Counted from the first letter of the stretch, positions 43,301-51,112 are shown. The stretch is DNA of 64,000 nt from Durusdinium trenchii (GCA_963970005.1 CAXAMN010003669.1:329227-393226); one strand, 5' to 3'. Numbers and translations are program-made. The notes: generated by a model not told the origin, from the letters alone.

Positions 43301-45484
43301 TGAGTTGGCATCATCGAACCCTTTAGTGTGGATATCGGCGGCCATACGAGCAGTAACCTCATATACGAGCAACAGATAGTCACGCTTGAACATCTCATAC
43401 AACCAAGTGATGGAAATACCATGAGTGCGCTCCATGTGACGCATCGTGGGGTTCCTCCCACTCCTCATAACATTGATCATCGCTTGATTATCATCATAAA
43501 AGACTATTCTTGGTGGCGTCCTCATCAAAGTCTCCCATGCACTGATGCTTGGGATTCCAAGTGTCCTCAATGCGTAATCCGCCGCGACAATCTCAGCCTC
43601 CGGGGTGGAGTGGCTAACGCACCCTTGACGTTTGCTACCTCCTGCCAACGGGAAACGAGTTCGCTTGCCTTGGACATGCATGTGTGCACCGGAAGTCGGC
43701 TTCAACGATTGACCACATCCTGCGTAGTCCGCATCTGCGAATAGGGCTAACGACAGGTCTGCTTTGGAATCACCGACCCAACCTACCATTTTCTGATCGG
43801 CTGAATGATGCACGTAACACATCAGGTGGTGCAATTTAGCATCGTCGGCAACTGTCCATTTGGTCACATTGCGAGCCAGCACATTGATGGCCCGTAACAG
43901 GTCGAAACGCGCTATTCTAGCAGCGTACAACAGTTTCATTAGGAGACTAGCAGCATGAGGCGCTAGGGTACCACGAGGTTGCTCCTTCGCAGCAGACTTG
44001 ACGTCATCGTCTGTTGACCTGGCCTTGGAAGCTGCCTGGTCAGGCGAGAAACAAGTACCACACCATGTGCATGTGACAGCAAGTCCCTTTTGGGTACTGC
44101 ATGGTGCTCTCGATGGATGATCCTTTGTGACATCCGGTAACATTGGCGTTGCAACTTTCTTCAATACTGTGTCCTTACCTACTATGTCGAGGTATTTGAC
44201 CACGCTCATTTTGAGCAGAGCGCTCATATCATATGTCATTGTAGTGACTTTGGAACCATCGGCCAATTTATCTTCGCCTTTCGACAAAACACATCCTAAA
44301 TACAATCCGACCTCGGTTTCCGGTTCAATGCGCAGCTTGGATCGGAGTAGGTCCCAACCTTTCTTCAAGTTCTCCTTGGGCCCTGCCAACTTCAAGTCGT
44401 CCACATATATCACTAACAGCAAGTCTAGCTTTTCGTGGTAATACATCGACGGCCATTCTGGTCCGACGGGTTTGAACTCCAATGCACGTACAGATTCGTC
44501 GCAATGTTGCTCCCACATCGTTCCAGAGTCTGGATGTCCGTATAATGCTTTGTTCACACGACACATAGGACGTTTGAGACCCCTTCTGGTGATCTCCTCT
44601 TGCAAGTGCTTGGGCCACGCTTCCCACGGGAGTTCAGCCCAACACGGTACACCGCCCAATAATGCTTGGATATATGCTCGAATGGCGTCTGCCACCTGCA
44701 CATCATTACCTTCCAGGCAACCGTAGAAATCGGCCCATCGAGCAGCTTCGAATGTAGCTGGAGAGTTTCCAAGGTCTTGGAACAATGCTGCCTCGAAGTT
44801 CTGGTTCTTCACCTGATCCCCGAGTAGAACCCCTCGCCCTTTGAACTTCCTCTTCGGGTCATCGTCAGGCAGTTGGTAGTTCTTTTCCACACATATTCCA
44901 TGTACTCTTGCTAAGTGAACTTCTTCCCCTTTCTTCTTGGAGGTTGCCACTATCTCATCATATTCTCTCAGCCACGACCCGTCGAATGTTTCCTCATCCC
45001 AGAGTCCGCCCCACTCATCCAACATAGATTGCATTGCCTTCTTATTGGATAAGATCTCAGCACGGCTCACAGGTCTTGATACCACAGCGTTGAATAACCT
45101 ATTACCCATAAGTTTTGGGCGATGTTGCGTATCACGCACTACACATGGCATCGTCGGAAATGGTTCATCAACTACATCGTTGTCAATGGGATCACCAGTG
45201 ATGCAACAACATATCTGACCATTCAGTGGATTGTAGACGTTCTCCGTCTTCCAAGCCGCCATAGCAAGATTGTCATCGTTGTCCTCCCACATGGCACTCT
45301 CGTCCCAATCGGTGAGGAATTCTTCATCTCTGGGGACACACGTGGACTCGGATGTAAAGGATTTAGGTGACCATGGGTCATCATCATCATCAGTGTCCCA
45401 CTCCATAAAGGTAGTAGGCATAGCCAAGCTTGGTCCACCTTCACCCTTCTCATCCTTACCCTTAGACTTTCTTTCTTGGATTTC
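34355..45484 (-). CDS. RT-RNase H with ~2,980-residue extension (Tpt1-like, MTase-like, Zn motifs)
   Basis: One uninterrupted frame; residue numbers count from a TTG at 45,427, but the frame is open up to a TAA at 45,485 and must be entered from upstream. Copia RT: first Asp about 247, YVDD 341-344. RNase H: FADADYAG from 563, FYDDN 643, HTKG 700. Then 1139-1345 a methyltransferase-like domain (FAGPCTGG 1193, FELPRYC 1248, later FDGCMYGL and KKPWEIVSW). Then a helical region and a Pro-rich linker. About 2088-2290, a Rossmann-like segment faintly like SGNH hydrolases. Cys cluster from 2390. CCHC knuckle C2716, C2719, H2724, C2729. Tpt1/KptA-like domain about 2920-3190 with R2931-H2932, R3003, R3117. 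Zinc ribbon C3297, C3300, C3311, C3314. RT and RNase H are certain; Tpt1 is well supported by motif order; the other assignments are tentative. Confidence 0.9.
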   Translation of the reverse strand, partial: EIQERKSKGKDEKGEGGPSLAMPTTFMEWDTDDDDDPWSPKSFTSESTCVPRDEEFLTDWDESAMWEDNDDNLAMAAWKTENVYNPLNGQICCCITGDPIDNDVVDEPFPTMPCVVRDTQHRPKLMGNRLFNAVVSRPVSRAEILSNKKAMQSMLDEWGGLWDEETFDGSWLREYDEIVATSKKKGEEVHLARVHGICVEKNYQLPDDDPKRKFKGRGVLLGDQVKNQNFEAALFQDLGNSPATFEAARWADFYGCLEGNDVQVADAIRAYIQALLGGVPCWAELPWEAWPKHLQEEITRRGLKRPMCRVNKALYGHPDSGTMWEQHCDESVRALEFKPVGPEWPSMYYHEKLDLLLVIYVDDLKLAGPKENLKKGWDLLRSKLRIEPETEVGLYLGCVLSKGEDKLADGSKVTTMTYDMSALLKMSVVKYLDIVGKDTVLKKVATPMLPDVTKDHPSRAPCSTQKGLAVTCTWCGTCFSPDQAASKARSTDDDVKSAAKEQPRGTLAPHAASLLMKLLYAARIARFDLLRAINVLARNVTKWTVADDAKLHHLMCYVHHSADQKMVGWVGDSKADLSLALFADADYAGCGQSLKPTSGAHMHVQGKRTRFPLAGGSKRQGCVSHSTPEAEIVAADYALRTLGIPSISAWETLMRTPPRIVFYDDNQAMINVMRSGRNPTMRHMERTHGISITWLYEMFKRDYLLLVYEVTARMAADIHTKGFDDANSWKHACMLINILSDDGLRSQALLDLMKPTHDGLSYAKQLQKDRHSKVPTYPYTTIPVVPPQLYQPGLSSKEGLQEIPGCDPYVMVRTPKLYRLRPPRAPPDMAYLRSTWILQDAQWQQIEDKVDPNLEPVRFDRWVERAFFQFHPLSSPLPEASAPASGHFNAAILPRLLFSLRPLVQCRELQQTLRDSSLYLSIHHCSTSALHVLNALTRLVHGGNGGSGGSSMIFDNFVSDPEEQEHSVHDHWEVDEEAKTLTRIHSSPRRKAFCPGDAPSCPVDMSRIKDDRMTYRQGSQFESSDFEDCVKDYWRHSGRGTHTKTHLRWIGKTVFTLRGNDAESENEEAQSAAIALCSTPKRMKTIPLKDIIVPTFVSVSKAKSKESKEHRIVDVNLRRHDGEIAYRYQFVLCEEDDNLAARDEQMVIDLYDIGKEPAFILLCSEECNHFTHLAAKHDCTIVTVSQSDDLTSPYGIARALAAVRSEKDAVMFAGPCTGGSAWSRYNAKVSDAIAKSIELKRALYWDLWERFETVMTRVLRIGAAALFELPRYCAYWKDQRVQRLLSGTDCDCHVFDGCMYGLGAEFNDSHSNKKLIKKPWEIVSWNLEFGEQLSRTCDKSHSHRDCAGKYTKTTQLYNKKIVGIILKTVTKRIAGFHKSEKVMHAVPCLMIRALGSSFNERSVCDATSNETVYTCDEHGTQISHLRRIEPHGIHDFQACCVCLCDHSTASPVRFSDVAMASVGGVMNYNSNTSGYPTFIIKILDGLVEMKERGQITLPPRMSRSTHGLDVVEAWIAVGIPPLVPLSINYAMSRTKSDDTKFLTASLKKLVGYMNEEEKKEKTGDLARRYKLSMATIKGRFGNDASGVFSNLSRYLVEPEEIGAIDDLWDDVRDFINSGRLNDTMVAYQQWRNLSGSANESMNMREAADPSDHVYATRLESYYTIFSSIFYHTSDKLTSRNAKEKVQELIETVNREIRNMALAIRVHNSDSALDKIHVIDVLEDLIARKRGLPKYRSAAQNHMETFLGSMSVMVQYLDNCKPPVALIIPEELRFMREKVMPMINEWIPVEPTMFRVQYNAAAAESGRQNEYNRRSSAFKSYTEYIEEMKKKIEDKVIPSLPFWDMVESEGPEPPDVAHRPKWCPPLQIYGDFARPRAKPMPRAPRPPPPSSSFEQQNFSERPSDSSTGHGPASSKRWGRTGGSESTGAASRDISVTTWFRMPLPMGSSKYYIFGKDYFSQDMKVYAMVSTNQVPSGHIVEGPCTVNGQMTWLQYLRRLTSYLMFWHGGYQESVIDRNYYKEDAHWFAQYTNIYDSTQVSLAGGLPSPRTLYNLCYPMEAKVVDEAELELRMRETLKGFIPSVTCQPATRTNDGESVHCEFIGAMKTSKVILMSDFEYITKSNSGKQTVFAQSLLSLGWDKVINMSCTPEYKKGVMTDPYGFINFVRDRIDDVKRHEPTSIHVWLSLSNLVTAGEKGTYKTVIVPTDFVPRLRDVIVKLDACCQLPTFVRVCADVEFHHAVGSFGKIANMIKDELSLNGMMSTTSDRFWRAISVAGSGHPYSMKSGTSLVHAVMEKHLFREKMLASCFMAPDPLTEANSLHDPNLEHVLQDKERLYQYLFGDSVRGSHAYRSTAEPSGENESERRKREKVRRENKMPWMDEYWGVLQPEPIYSRTQRWYVIDDFKEGEEICCDYCLVCHPIDSDLKDDCYAECINGAANRWRGMSAEDYVQKRFHACARLLHNFGMGQTVSSPTVVISEMNPHDDLMKFLHEAMIIFNENPGFQKEISFFGGIRLSSTMTENFFKTRRGPSIHVEKQIVGSAKYYQGSYDLGNVCYTKYLKTILEPDVFRTIFGDDPTEERVGDMVEALLGMFEIAQLFRHMFRGWGDIEALRTGLEESIKRVTASLYDRTTYENRKRSMIRTMDPHSDEAANVALILVRMRTMPLPEFDIDHFFEIGKEPEQGTEATDQPEAEGVDMETECGQEKEEQDVDMSDPKTSILQAIDEFERKIGQAEFCIHCMESGHTTLNCEKTLSSSPSVTSVLSDWKKRVKGEVAPDDVPSGHPTEEPKKKKQRASPTPDRKVDSEFRRKEMLKARVVTMFDHDGFTLIESADGVEGGPHSYNGRKLAEAGPKDMKVVYEFVEKAFVHSSSLTPKACHHFYPLPTRREKGYKPIDPMTMVGKVELVPINGVTFAAKNSDYGNHKYPTPDCRVPEYSQASQALSRRLGAKLRHRIGRQFRTGGRLAPIKCDEGAWVSWEDLLGDNAVWEDGYHYGNIDIVTKKARLEKYFDQNYECFRITKRVRFQMLAVRVHPDELNEPDDPMEKEWINELKDMGISKGRLHHSDGWCFPVAVRATSAHSTDGGGYDVTIDIDHIGSRMTNDMALSMMTAFHATNLGALTSIMRRGLVPGGLGSSGRDSIHFTCFPPWAWEQGYKGKPWLGRKVALSDRPVVLYIPVWKLQEYGLLISATGSLLVENVVPFDEVKGAWLQCDNAEPGQPEEIEWIRLLNGEPDPGSYLVLESKYGNPIVIPRFQKLESLAVEVQDDTYSEDDAKISKLLGMIEESGVYPEYDSTEWQELFEEIVYRRAMKDYDSRPCPNCLGEVDVRLTICPHCVAVLIANGKLTHVVPKETRDRNQRSPPKDVPASSSGETTSAAGANIDEVIKNARKTAEEVIEIEESEGEEEEEVPIILKERPDEAEGEPEYREVPQDGYGNELPKPFPFAIDELPQEAAIPIDHNFAVTQQFDLRLMKLIKGLANATFDINCFESREDVLRMFDDGQRHDTPHNRWPIVPNDPDTGFPRRLMKAEVVGMSRWTDDVFAAEAWQIYEFHAHVVHPMMITAIRCGLSHKYLKEVGSTQRSMSDPKARKSETQDEIIEKLAFISNFIRRLIKKTFGASRYSYYQKPDDESAAPYKFIDISPAIKSERKNVTKEILVACRYYGIEVSTIQAQKLKSFEEQIRAGNPRNVELIKDYIGFVGADYMRQLTNG

Positions 45485-45957
45485 TTATCCTTCTTGGTTT
45501 TCTTATCCTTCTTGTCTTTCTTGGACTTCTTTTCACTATCTCCTTCATCACCCTTCTTGGCGTCTTCCAGGTCCTTCAAGAGTTCATCAGGCTCCTCGTC
45601 CTCCTTCTTATCCGTACTGCTCCCAAGTCCTTTCGCTTTCTTCGACAATCTATCCACGACCATGTCTACATGTTTCCCGGCCTTCTTGGCTATAGCTCTA
45701 TCTTTCACCGATAGCTTCTGCCATTCTTCAGGTGTAAGGTAGTCCTTGGGTCTTGGTGAGTTGTGGAAGAGTCGCCTTCCATCCGATCCCACTCTATATA
45801 GACGACCGTCCTTTGCGATCTTGACGTGTTCGCCGTCGTTGTTCAAGTAAATTATGTTATCACCTGGCCCCCCCAACGGAGTAGTGATCGGGACCGGAGT
45901 AGTCCTCTTTCTTCTTCTCTGTGAGCTCCTCCGTTTTCTTATCCTCGATCGCGTCAA
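45223..45957 (-). CDS. Linker frame between integrase and RT, Lys-rich
   Basis: A minus-strand frame in a third phase bridges the end of the integrase frame (45,860) and the start of the RT frame (about 45,484). Its convincing part runs from about 45,880 to 45,470: NIIYLNNDGEHVKIAKDG, then YLTPEEWQKLSVKDRAIAKK, then an acidic stretch and a KKDKKDKKTKKDKK run. It has no ATG of its own at the start (the open frame begins with TTG), so it is not a separate gene but part of the polyprotein. The frame is entered at a C7 tract (45,868-45,874; G7 on the coding strand) and left in the A-rich lysine run near 45,464-45,480. Downstream of that run its translation is no longer meaningful. Confidence 0.8.
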   Translation of the reverse strand: MTRSRIRKRRSSQRRRKRTTPVPITTPLGGPGDNIIYLNNDGEHVKIAKDGRLYRVGSDGRRLFHNSPRPKDYLTPEEWQKLSVKDRAIAKKAGKHVDMVVDRLSKKAKGLGSSTDKKEDEEPDELLKDLEDAKKGDEGDSEKKSKKDKKDKKTKKDKKSKKESLRVRMRRVKVDQAWLCLLPLWSGTLMMMMTHGHLNPLHPSPRVSPEMKNSSPIGTRVPCGRTTMTILLWRLGRRRTSTIH

Positions 45958-48568
45958 TTTCGCTAGCTTTTGACTTCAGATCCCCGTCTGGTGGATCAAG
46001 CGCATCGTCGTCATCGTCTTGATCGTCGCCATCGCCGGGATCGGGTAACTCGGGATTGGTAGGTGCATCTGGAGAACCGGATCTCTCCTTCAGGACTTTC
46101 ATTCCTTCAAGTGTGCTGTTCAACCTTTCGTATTCCTTCTTCAATGGGAATTCTATTCCGTCGTCTTGGAAGATCTTCTCGGTGATGTGAGGAGTAATCA
46201 ATTTCCTCAACGGTCTCTCGGCATCATAGCCTAGATTCTGTTGTGCGAAATCGCTTATGGCCCATACTTTGTATTTCCGCGACCAGTTCATCCCGGTCCC
46301 CATAACGTATCCTGCGAAGATGCCAGGTATGCTCTTGGGGTCGAATTTGTGATCTTGGTCTCTTTCTCTCGCATCACTAGGTTTGAAGAACACCTTCGCT
46401 CCAAGTGGTATCACCATGCCTGGGAATTCGCTCTTGTGCAATTTCAACCATGCACTGCTGCCATCGCTCAGCTTCTCGATGTTCAATAAATGGCTTACGC
46501 ATTCCACTGCAAATGGCCAAAAACATGGTGGTAGTCCGGCTTCTAGTAGGCATGTCGATGTGGTAAGCATCATGAACTGATTGTTTCTTTCGGCGAGTGA
46601 ATTGTTCTGGGGATGTCCTGGAAGCGACTGGTCTAGTGGAATCCGGAGTTCCTTGAGTGCTGATTCGAATTGTGGTGCATCATCCGAGTAAGCGTTGGTG
46701 ACCTTTCTCTTACCGATATAGTGCTTCATTGCCTGCACCACTTCGTCACTATTGCTTGCTTTCAATGGATAGCCCCATATCACACCAGTGAACCGATCTC
46801 GAATCACCAATATGTCCTTATCCGGCATGATCCCATCTCTCGCCATCTTCTGAGTGTTCATGAGATCGAAAGTGATAAGGTCACCGAATGCCTTCAGTTT
46901 CCGTTTGAAAGCTCCCTTGCTAGTCTTGTAGTGTTTCATCTTTGCTCTCACACATGACTTGCAGTATGGGTTCTTGTATCGGTGCGTCATCAAGTGCAAT
47001 ATGGATTTCGCCTCGTTCTTCAGCACTCCTGGTTTTGATAGTCTGGCTTCCCCGTCAACCACATCGACTTCCAATAGTCCCTCTTCATCTTCATCAATGT
47101 CACTCTCCTCTCGTTCAGAATCCGCATCACCTCCATGTTCGTCGCCTCCGGCTTCTTCAGGTTGACCTTCGTGATCACGATCGAATCTCGGGTCTTCCCC
47201 GTCATATTCCTCTTCAGGAGAATACCTGTCATCACCGTGTTCCTCTGGTTCTCCTTCGACGCCTGCAACAGCTGGATTGATATCGGATTCACCATCCTGA
47301 CCTCTCTGGCTATCTTTCTTCTTTCTCCTCCGTCTCCGTGGTTTCTTGGGCGGAAGTTCCTCTTGTTGTATCTCCTGACCTGCTGTGACCTCGTCTTCAT
47401 GCCCCACACCTGACAGTATGCGATGAAGTATCGTAGCCAAGCCGTCTGGTCTTGGTAAACATCTCCCGTCATCATCATTCACCTTAATGTAGGGTATGTT
47501 GTCATGCACCGATAGCGGAATCTTGTTCGCGTTCTGGTCGATGAGGTATGGCAATTGATTTGCCGGCCATATGAATGAGTACCCTTGTTCCATGCACCGT
47601 TTCCCGATGGAAAAGACTGATGGTGTGCTTTCCAACACGTGTGCCTCGGACCTCATGGGTAGTTCGTCCACATTGATGTCCACCATCTCTGATGTACTAG
47701 TTACACCATTCGCTGTCATGAAGCTCACGGATTTGGGTCCTTCCTTGGTGGTAAGGCCCATGGCATTGACTTTCTCTCTTGAGATCAAATCGTGTCCACA
47801 TCCCGTGTCCATGATGAAGCGTATTGGTGGTCCATCATACCTCTCCACAGCCATGAACATCGTGGTTCCTGGTATCGTGTAGTCGACAAAATCCTTCCTT
47901 ACTACCTCTCTGGTGTTGAAATCAGACAGGTCGACGTTCACCTCGATTCCTTCATCTTGAGTGATTTGTATCCATGCCTTGGCAATGTGTTCAGCATAGA
48001 ATAGCTCCATCATCTTACCTTTGGCATGTGCTACTCGTGCAGCTATATTGCTCACTCTGAGGGCTCTCAACGACGAAATGAGCTCGGTATCCACCTTCTG
48101 CACCTCATTCTTCTTCTTCCTGAGGGGACGGATGTTTAGCTCGTTACCAGGATCGCAGGTGAACGTGGTCACATTCGCCTGGTCATCGAATCTGACTTTA
48201 AAGCGAAGCGCCAGCTCACCTTGTTGTACGTTGGGAAGTGCGGGTTGTACGTCCTCGTCATCACTCTCGATGTCTCCGCAAAGCATGAAGGCTGGCGCAG
48301 CCGGTTTGGGCTTGGCTTTGCCTTTAGCCTCTTGTTTTGTAGCAGGAGCAGCGTGATGCTGACGTCGACATTTGTCCCCGAACTTGCACGATCCTTTCTG
48401 CCAATTCCAACAGACCTGATCCTTCATTGGCTTAGGGCTACTGCTCCTGCCACCAGGACTCTTTGATCTGTCACCCTTGAGGCTTTCCTGGTTTCTTAGC
48501 AGAACTCTTGTGCTTCTCTTGGTGACTAAACTTGCATTTGTCTCCTCTAGAACATCCGTTTTTCCCAT
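45860..48568 (-). CDS. Protease-integrase polyprotein segment
   Basis: 902 codons in the +1 frame relative to gag, overlapping it by 98 bp. Order: a CCCH zinc finger (C53, C61, C67, H71, spacing 7-5-3); retroviral-type aspartic protease with DTG at 254-256; an acidic spacer; an HHCC-like zinc motif (HLMTHRYKNPYCKSC); integrase catalytic core with D568, D629 and E660 (FDLMNTQ, YSDDAPQFE, SLAERNN); then a C-terminal region ending in a short open tail. This cuts the polyprotein and inserts cDNA into the genome. The first Met lies inside gag and is probably not used; expression most likely depends on a shift from gag. The reading ends at TGA 45,860, just after a G7 run. Confidence 0.93.
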   Translation of the reverse strand: MGKTDVLEETNASLVTKRSTRVLLRNQESLKGDRSKSPGGRSSSPKPMKDQVCWNWQKGSCKFGDKCRRQHHAAPATKQEAKGKAKPKPAAPAFMLCGDIESDDEDVQPALPNVQQGELALRFKVRFDDQANVTTFTCDPGNELNIRPLRKKKNEVQKVDTELISSLRALRVSNIAARVAHAKGKMMELFYAEHIAKAWIQITQDEGIEVNVDLSDFNTREVVRKDFVDYTIPGTTMFMAVERYDGPPIRFIMDTGCGHDLISREKVNAMGLTTKEGPKSVSFMTANGVTSTSEMVDINVDELPMRSEAHVLESTPSVFSIGKRCMEQGYSFIWPANQLPYLIDQNANKIPLSVHDNIPYIKVNDDDGRCLPRPDGLATILHRILSGVGHEDEVTAGQEIQQEELPPKKPRRRRRKKKDSQRGQDGESDINPAVAGVEGEPEEHGDDRYSPEEEYDGEDPRFDRDHEGQPEEAGGDEHGGDADSEREESDIDEDEEGLLEVDVVDGEARLSKPGVLKNEAKSILHLMTHRYKNPYCKSCVRAKMKHYKTSKGAFKRKLKAFGDLITFDLMNTQKMARDGIMPDKDILVIRDRFTGVIWGYPLKASNSDEVVQAMKHYIGKRKVTNAYSDDAPQFESALKELRIPLDQSLPGHPQNNSLAERNNQFMMLTTSTCLLEAGLPPCFWPFAVECVSHLLNIEKLSDGSSAWLKLHKSEFPGMVIPLGAKVFFKPSDARERDQDHKFDPKSIPGIFAGYVMGTGMNWSRKYKVWAISDFAQQNLGYDAERPLRKLITPHITEKIFQDDGIEFPLKKEYERLNSTLEGMKVLKERSGSPDAPTNPELPDPGDGDDQDDDDDALDPPDGDLKSKASEIDAIEDKKTEELTEKKKEDYSGPDHYSVGGAR

Positions 48569-51017
48569 GGAAGTGGAAAGCGCATCCTATCTTGGACGTA
48601 TCTGCTGGAGTCGCTGACCTGCCACGATCCCCTTTTGGGCTCTTCGTGGCTGATCTTCCACGATCCTGCTTCTTGTCCTTCTTGTTGTGGTCCTTCGGAT
48701 TAGCCTGAGGAAGTACTGGAGCGGCGTCATGTTTCGGTGGATCGGCCTTGGTATTCTTGGGTTTCGCTTTAGGGTCCTTCTTCTCCGCCGCTGGTGTGGC
48801 TTTCACGATGTTCCCAAAAGCTTTTTCCCTTTCTTTCTTGTTTGTGGTCTCGATTGATTTCCGTATCCACTTCGTCATGATCTCTCGTAACTTCTGGTAG
48901 GTCTTATCCGGATCCTTATCCAACATGTTGTCGTACACAGACAAGTCTAACGCCATAACTTTGGAATCCTTAATCTTATCCCAAAGCAGGTTGCGAAGTG
49001 CTTTGTCAGGAAGCATGTCATCCGCATCCATACCTGATATGATCTCATCCCACTGTCCAAGGAATCTGGATAGTTGATTATCCCCAGGGAACTTTAGATC
49101 GAATAAGTGCTTGGATGCATACATCACATCAACGTTGTCGGCACTCCGGAAACTATCGACGATCAACGCTAACATTTCTCGTCCCTTGACCATTCCAGGA
49201 GTTGTGCCTCTCGCACGTCTCTGCATCATCTGCCTCACCTTCAGTTGTACGTCATGAGATCTCACACCTGCTGCGTGGATAATCGTGTGTAGGGTGATAC
49301 CTAGCTTAGCGTCTATGCTAGCGAATCTTGCTTCGCCTGATGTCTCGAGTAGAAATGGGTCATATGGTGATCTGAAGGCATCCGAGAGCCATTGGATCCA
49401 GTCTTCTTGTTTCTCGTCGCCCGATGCCGTCACGACTGCCGCTACAACCTGGGATTTCCAAACCTCCAGGTCGTGTATCTTGGGCCATGCAGGGATGTTG
49501 ATCTTCTCGTGTTCCTTCCGAGATATCTTGGAGCCACCTGAGCTAGAGGATGAAGCGGCACCATGTTCGGTTGCGGCTGCGTTCTCTGCACTTGTGCGCT
49601 CCTCTTCGTACCTCTTCCGGTACTTATTCCTCTCATCTCTGAGCCGTGATGCATGCGCTTCGAATTCCATCATGTCCTGTTGGTTCTGCATCATACCTTC
49701 GTAGTACTCAATTGCCTCTTTCTCCTCGGACCTTAATAACTTTTCAGTACGTTCAAGTTCCGCTCTAAGCTTGGTCATCATCTCATTCTCCACACTGGGT
49801 TCTGATCCCATGTCTGGTGGTTTCAACTTCAGTGCGACCTTCAATTGTGCTTCACTTGCGCTTGATTCAATCAATTCTTCCTGAAGACGTTTCAGCATCC
49901 TCTCTTTACGTAGAATGTCCTCTTCCAACATGTTCACCTTGACTTCGGCCTTCTTAAGTTCGGCGCTGGATGGTTGAAACGGTCGATCGGATCCTTGAAT
50001 CCTCGTCTGAGTCAACTCCTCGTTCGCCTTCTTCAATTGCTCTCTGATGCTCAAGATGAACTTGTCCTGAGTATTAGATCGGTTGTTGAGCTCCTCATTC
50101 TCTTCTGATAACCATTTGATCTTGCTTGCATACATTGCTTCCCTCATCTTCATCTCTTCAGCATATTCGTGTTTGTTTCTGGCACTCTGCCTTTGTAGTC
50201 CAACTAACTCCTGTCTACACAGATCCTTGACGTTCTCAGCATCTGCGATTGTAGTCATGACCTCGGTTACGGCTCGATCTCTTTCTGCCGATATAGCCTG
50301 GATCTCTTCCGTGCCGATGTTCACAACTTGACTAACCATCTCTGCGCTGTTGCGATCAGCGTACTCCCCTAACTGGGTGAGACGATCCCGCATTGCCACA
50401 CGATCAGTGTCCATCTGGTATTGCAGGTCGTGTGCTGCTGAGAGCAAACAGTCTCTGGATTCTGTAAGTTGGGTGATTCTTCGTTGATTTCCGTATCCTT
50501 CGACATAACATTCTTCAAGGTGTGCCATCACTACTTCGTGGACTTCGGTCTCGTGTTGTATAATCTGGTTCTGTCTCTGCTCACATTCGACCATCCATGC
50601 GTTTTGGTGGTTCAACATATGCACTTCGGCAAGTAGTTGCGCACACTTCGCATTCAGGTCTCCATCGGCCCGTGCTAGTTGTAGGTTGTCAGTGCTTGCC
50701 CTTGCTCGATCTCCAGCTTCGCTGTCCGACGGCACTGGCACAGCTGACCCATCCTGCAATGCTAACGCTCTCACAGCTCCGGTGTCAGTCCTCCTCCTCG
50801 TCTCCCTAGGGCTACGGCCTGATCTCGGTGTCCCCCACGGTGGTGTCGAGTGCGCTGACGGGGAACGACTTCGTGCTCTACCTGTCGCAACTTCTCTCAC
50901 CACTGTCAGAGTCTCCGCTTCGATCGTACCTGGACTAGAGTTGTGGGATGCACTCATCCGATCTGCGGCCGCAGCAGCTGCTCCAAAAGATGCAGTGCTG
51001 GCGTCGGATTGGTCCAT
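48471..51017 (-). CDS. Gag-like capsid protein
   Basis: 848 codons, ATG at 51,017, 110 bp inside the 5' LTR. Forms the particle that packages element RNA. N-terminal third is Ser/Ala-rich and low in order; the middle is a long coiled coil (RDRLTQLGEYADRN, EELNNRSNTQDKFILSIREQ, LERTEKLLRSEEKEAIEYYE); then a capsid-like helical domain (AWPKIHDLEVWKSQVVAAV, LFDLKFPGDNQLSRFLGQWD, similar in layout to copia gag/UBN2); and a C-terminal CCCH zinc finger (C812, C822, C828, H832) in place of the usual CCHC knuckle. It stops at TGA followed by C. The start is secure: it is the first ATG after the LTR and upstream reading is short. Confidence 0.88.
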   Translation of the reverse strand: MDQSDASTASFGAAAAAADRMSASHNSSPGTIEAETLTVVREVATGRARSRSPSAHSTPPWGTPRSGRSPRETRRRTDTGAVRALALQDGSAVPVPSDSEAGDRARASTDNLQLARADGDLNAKCAQLLAEVHMLNHQNAWMVECEQRQNQIIQHETEVHEVVMAHLEECYVEGYGNQRRITQLTESRDCLLSAAHDLQYQMDTDRVAMRDRLTQLGEYADRNSAEMVSQVVNIGTEEIQAISAERDRAVTEVMTTIADAENVKDLCRQELVGLQRQSARNKHEYAEEMKMREAMYASKIKWLSEENEELNNRSNTQDKFILSIREQLKKANEELTQTRIQGSDRPFQPSSAELKKAEVKVNMLEEDILRKERMLKRLQEELIESSASEAQLKVALKLKPPDMGSEPSVENEMMTKLRAELERTEKLLRSEEKEAIEYYEGMMQNQQDMMEFEAHASRLRDERNKYRKRYEEERTSAENAAATEHGAASSSSSGGSKISRKEHEKINIPAWPKIHDLEVWKSQVVAAVVTASGDEKQEDWIQWLSDAFRSPYDPFLLETSGEARFASIDAKLGITLHTIIHAAGVRSHDVQLKVRQMMQRRARGTTPGMVKGREMLALIVDSFRSADNVDVMYASKHLFDLKFPGDNQLSRFLGQWDEIISGMDADDMLPDKALRNLLWDKIKDSKVMALDLSVYDNMLDKDPDKTYQKLREIMTKWIRKSIETTNKKEREKAFGNIVKATPAAEKKDPKAKPKNTKADPPKHDAAPVLPQANPKDHNKKDKKQDRGRSATKSPKGDRGRSATPADTSKIGCAFHFHGKNGCSRGDKCKFSHQEKHKSSAKKPGKPQG

Positions 51018-51112
51018 CTTCAGTGACTGAGGGTAACTGATCTATCCGATGCGTGTGCGTTTAGATGGTGTTGTGTAAGGCCGCAGCTCGTACCCAGCTC
51101 AAAGGAGTCTGG

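Noticed and set aside
34355-45427. Two nested elements rather than one giant element
   Set aside because: No internal LTRs, terminal repeats or target duplications were seen, and the frame is continuous across the whole tail.
45223-45957. A separate small gene inside the element
   Set aside because: No ATG at its start and it overlaps both neighbours in other frames; it is the linker of the polyprotein, reached by frame change.
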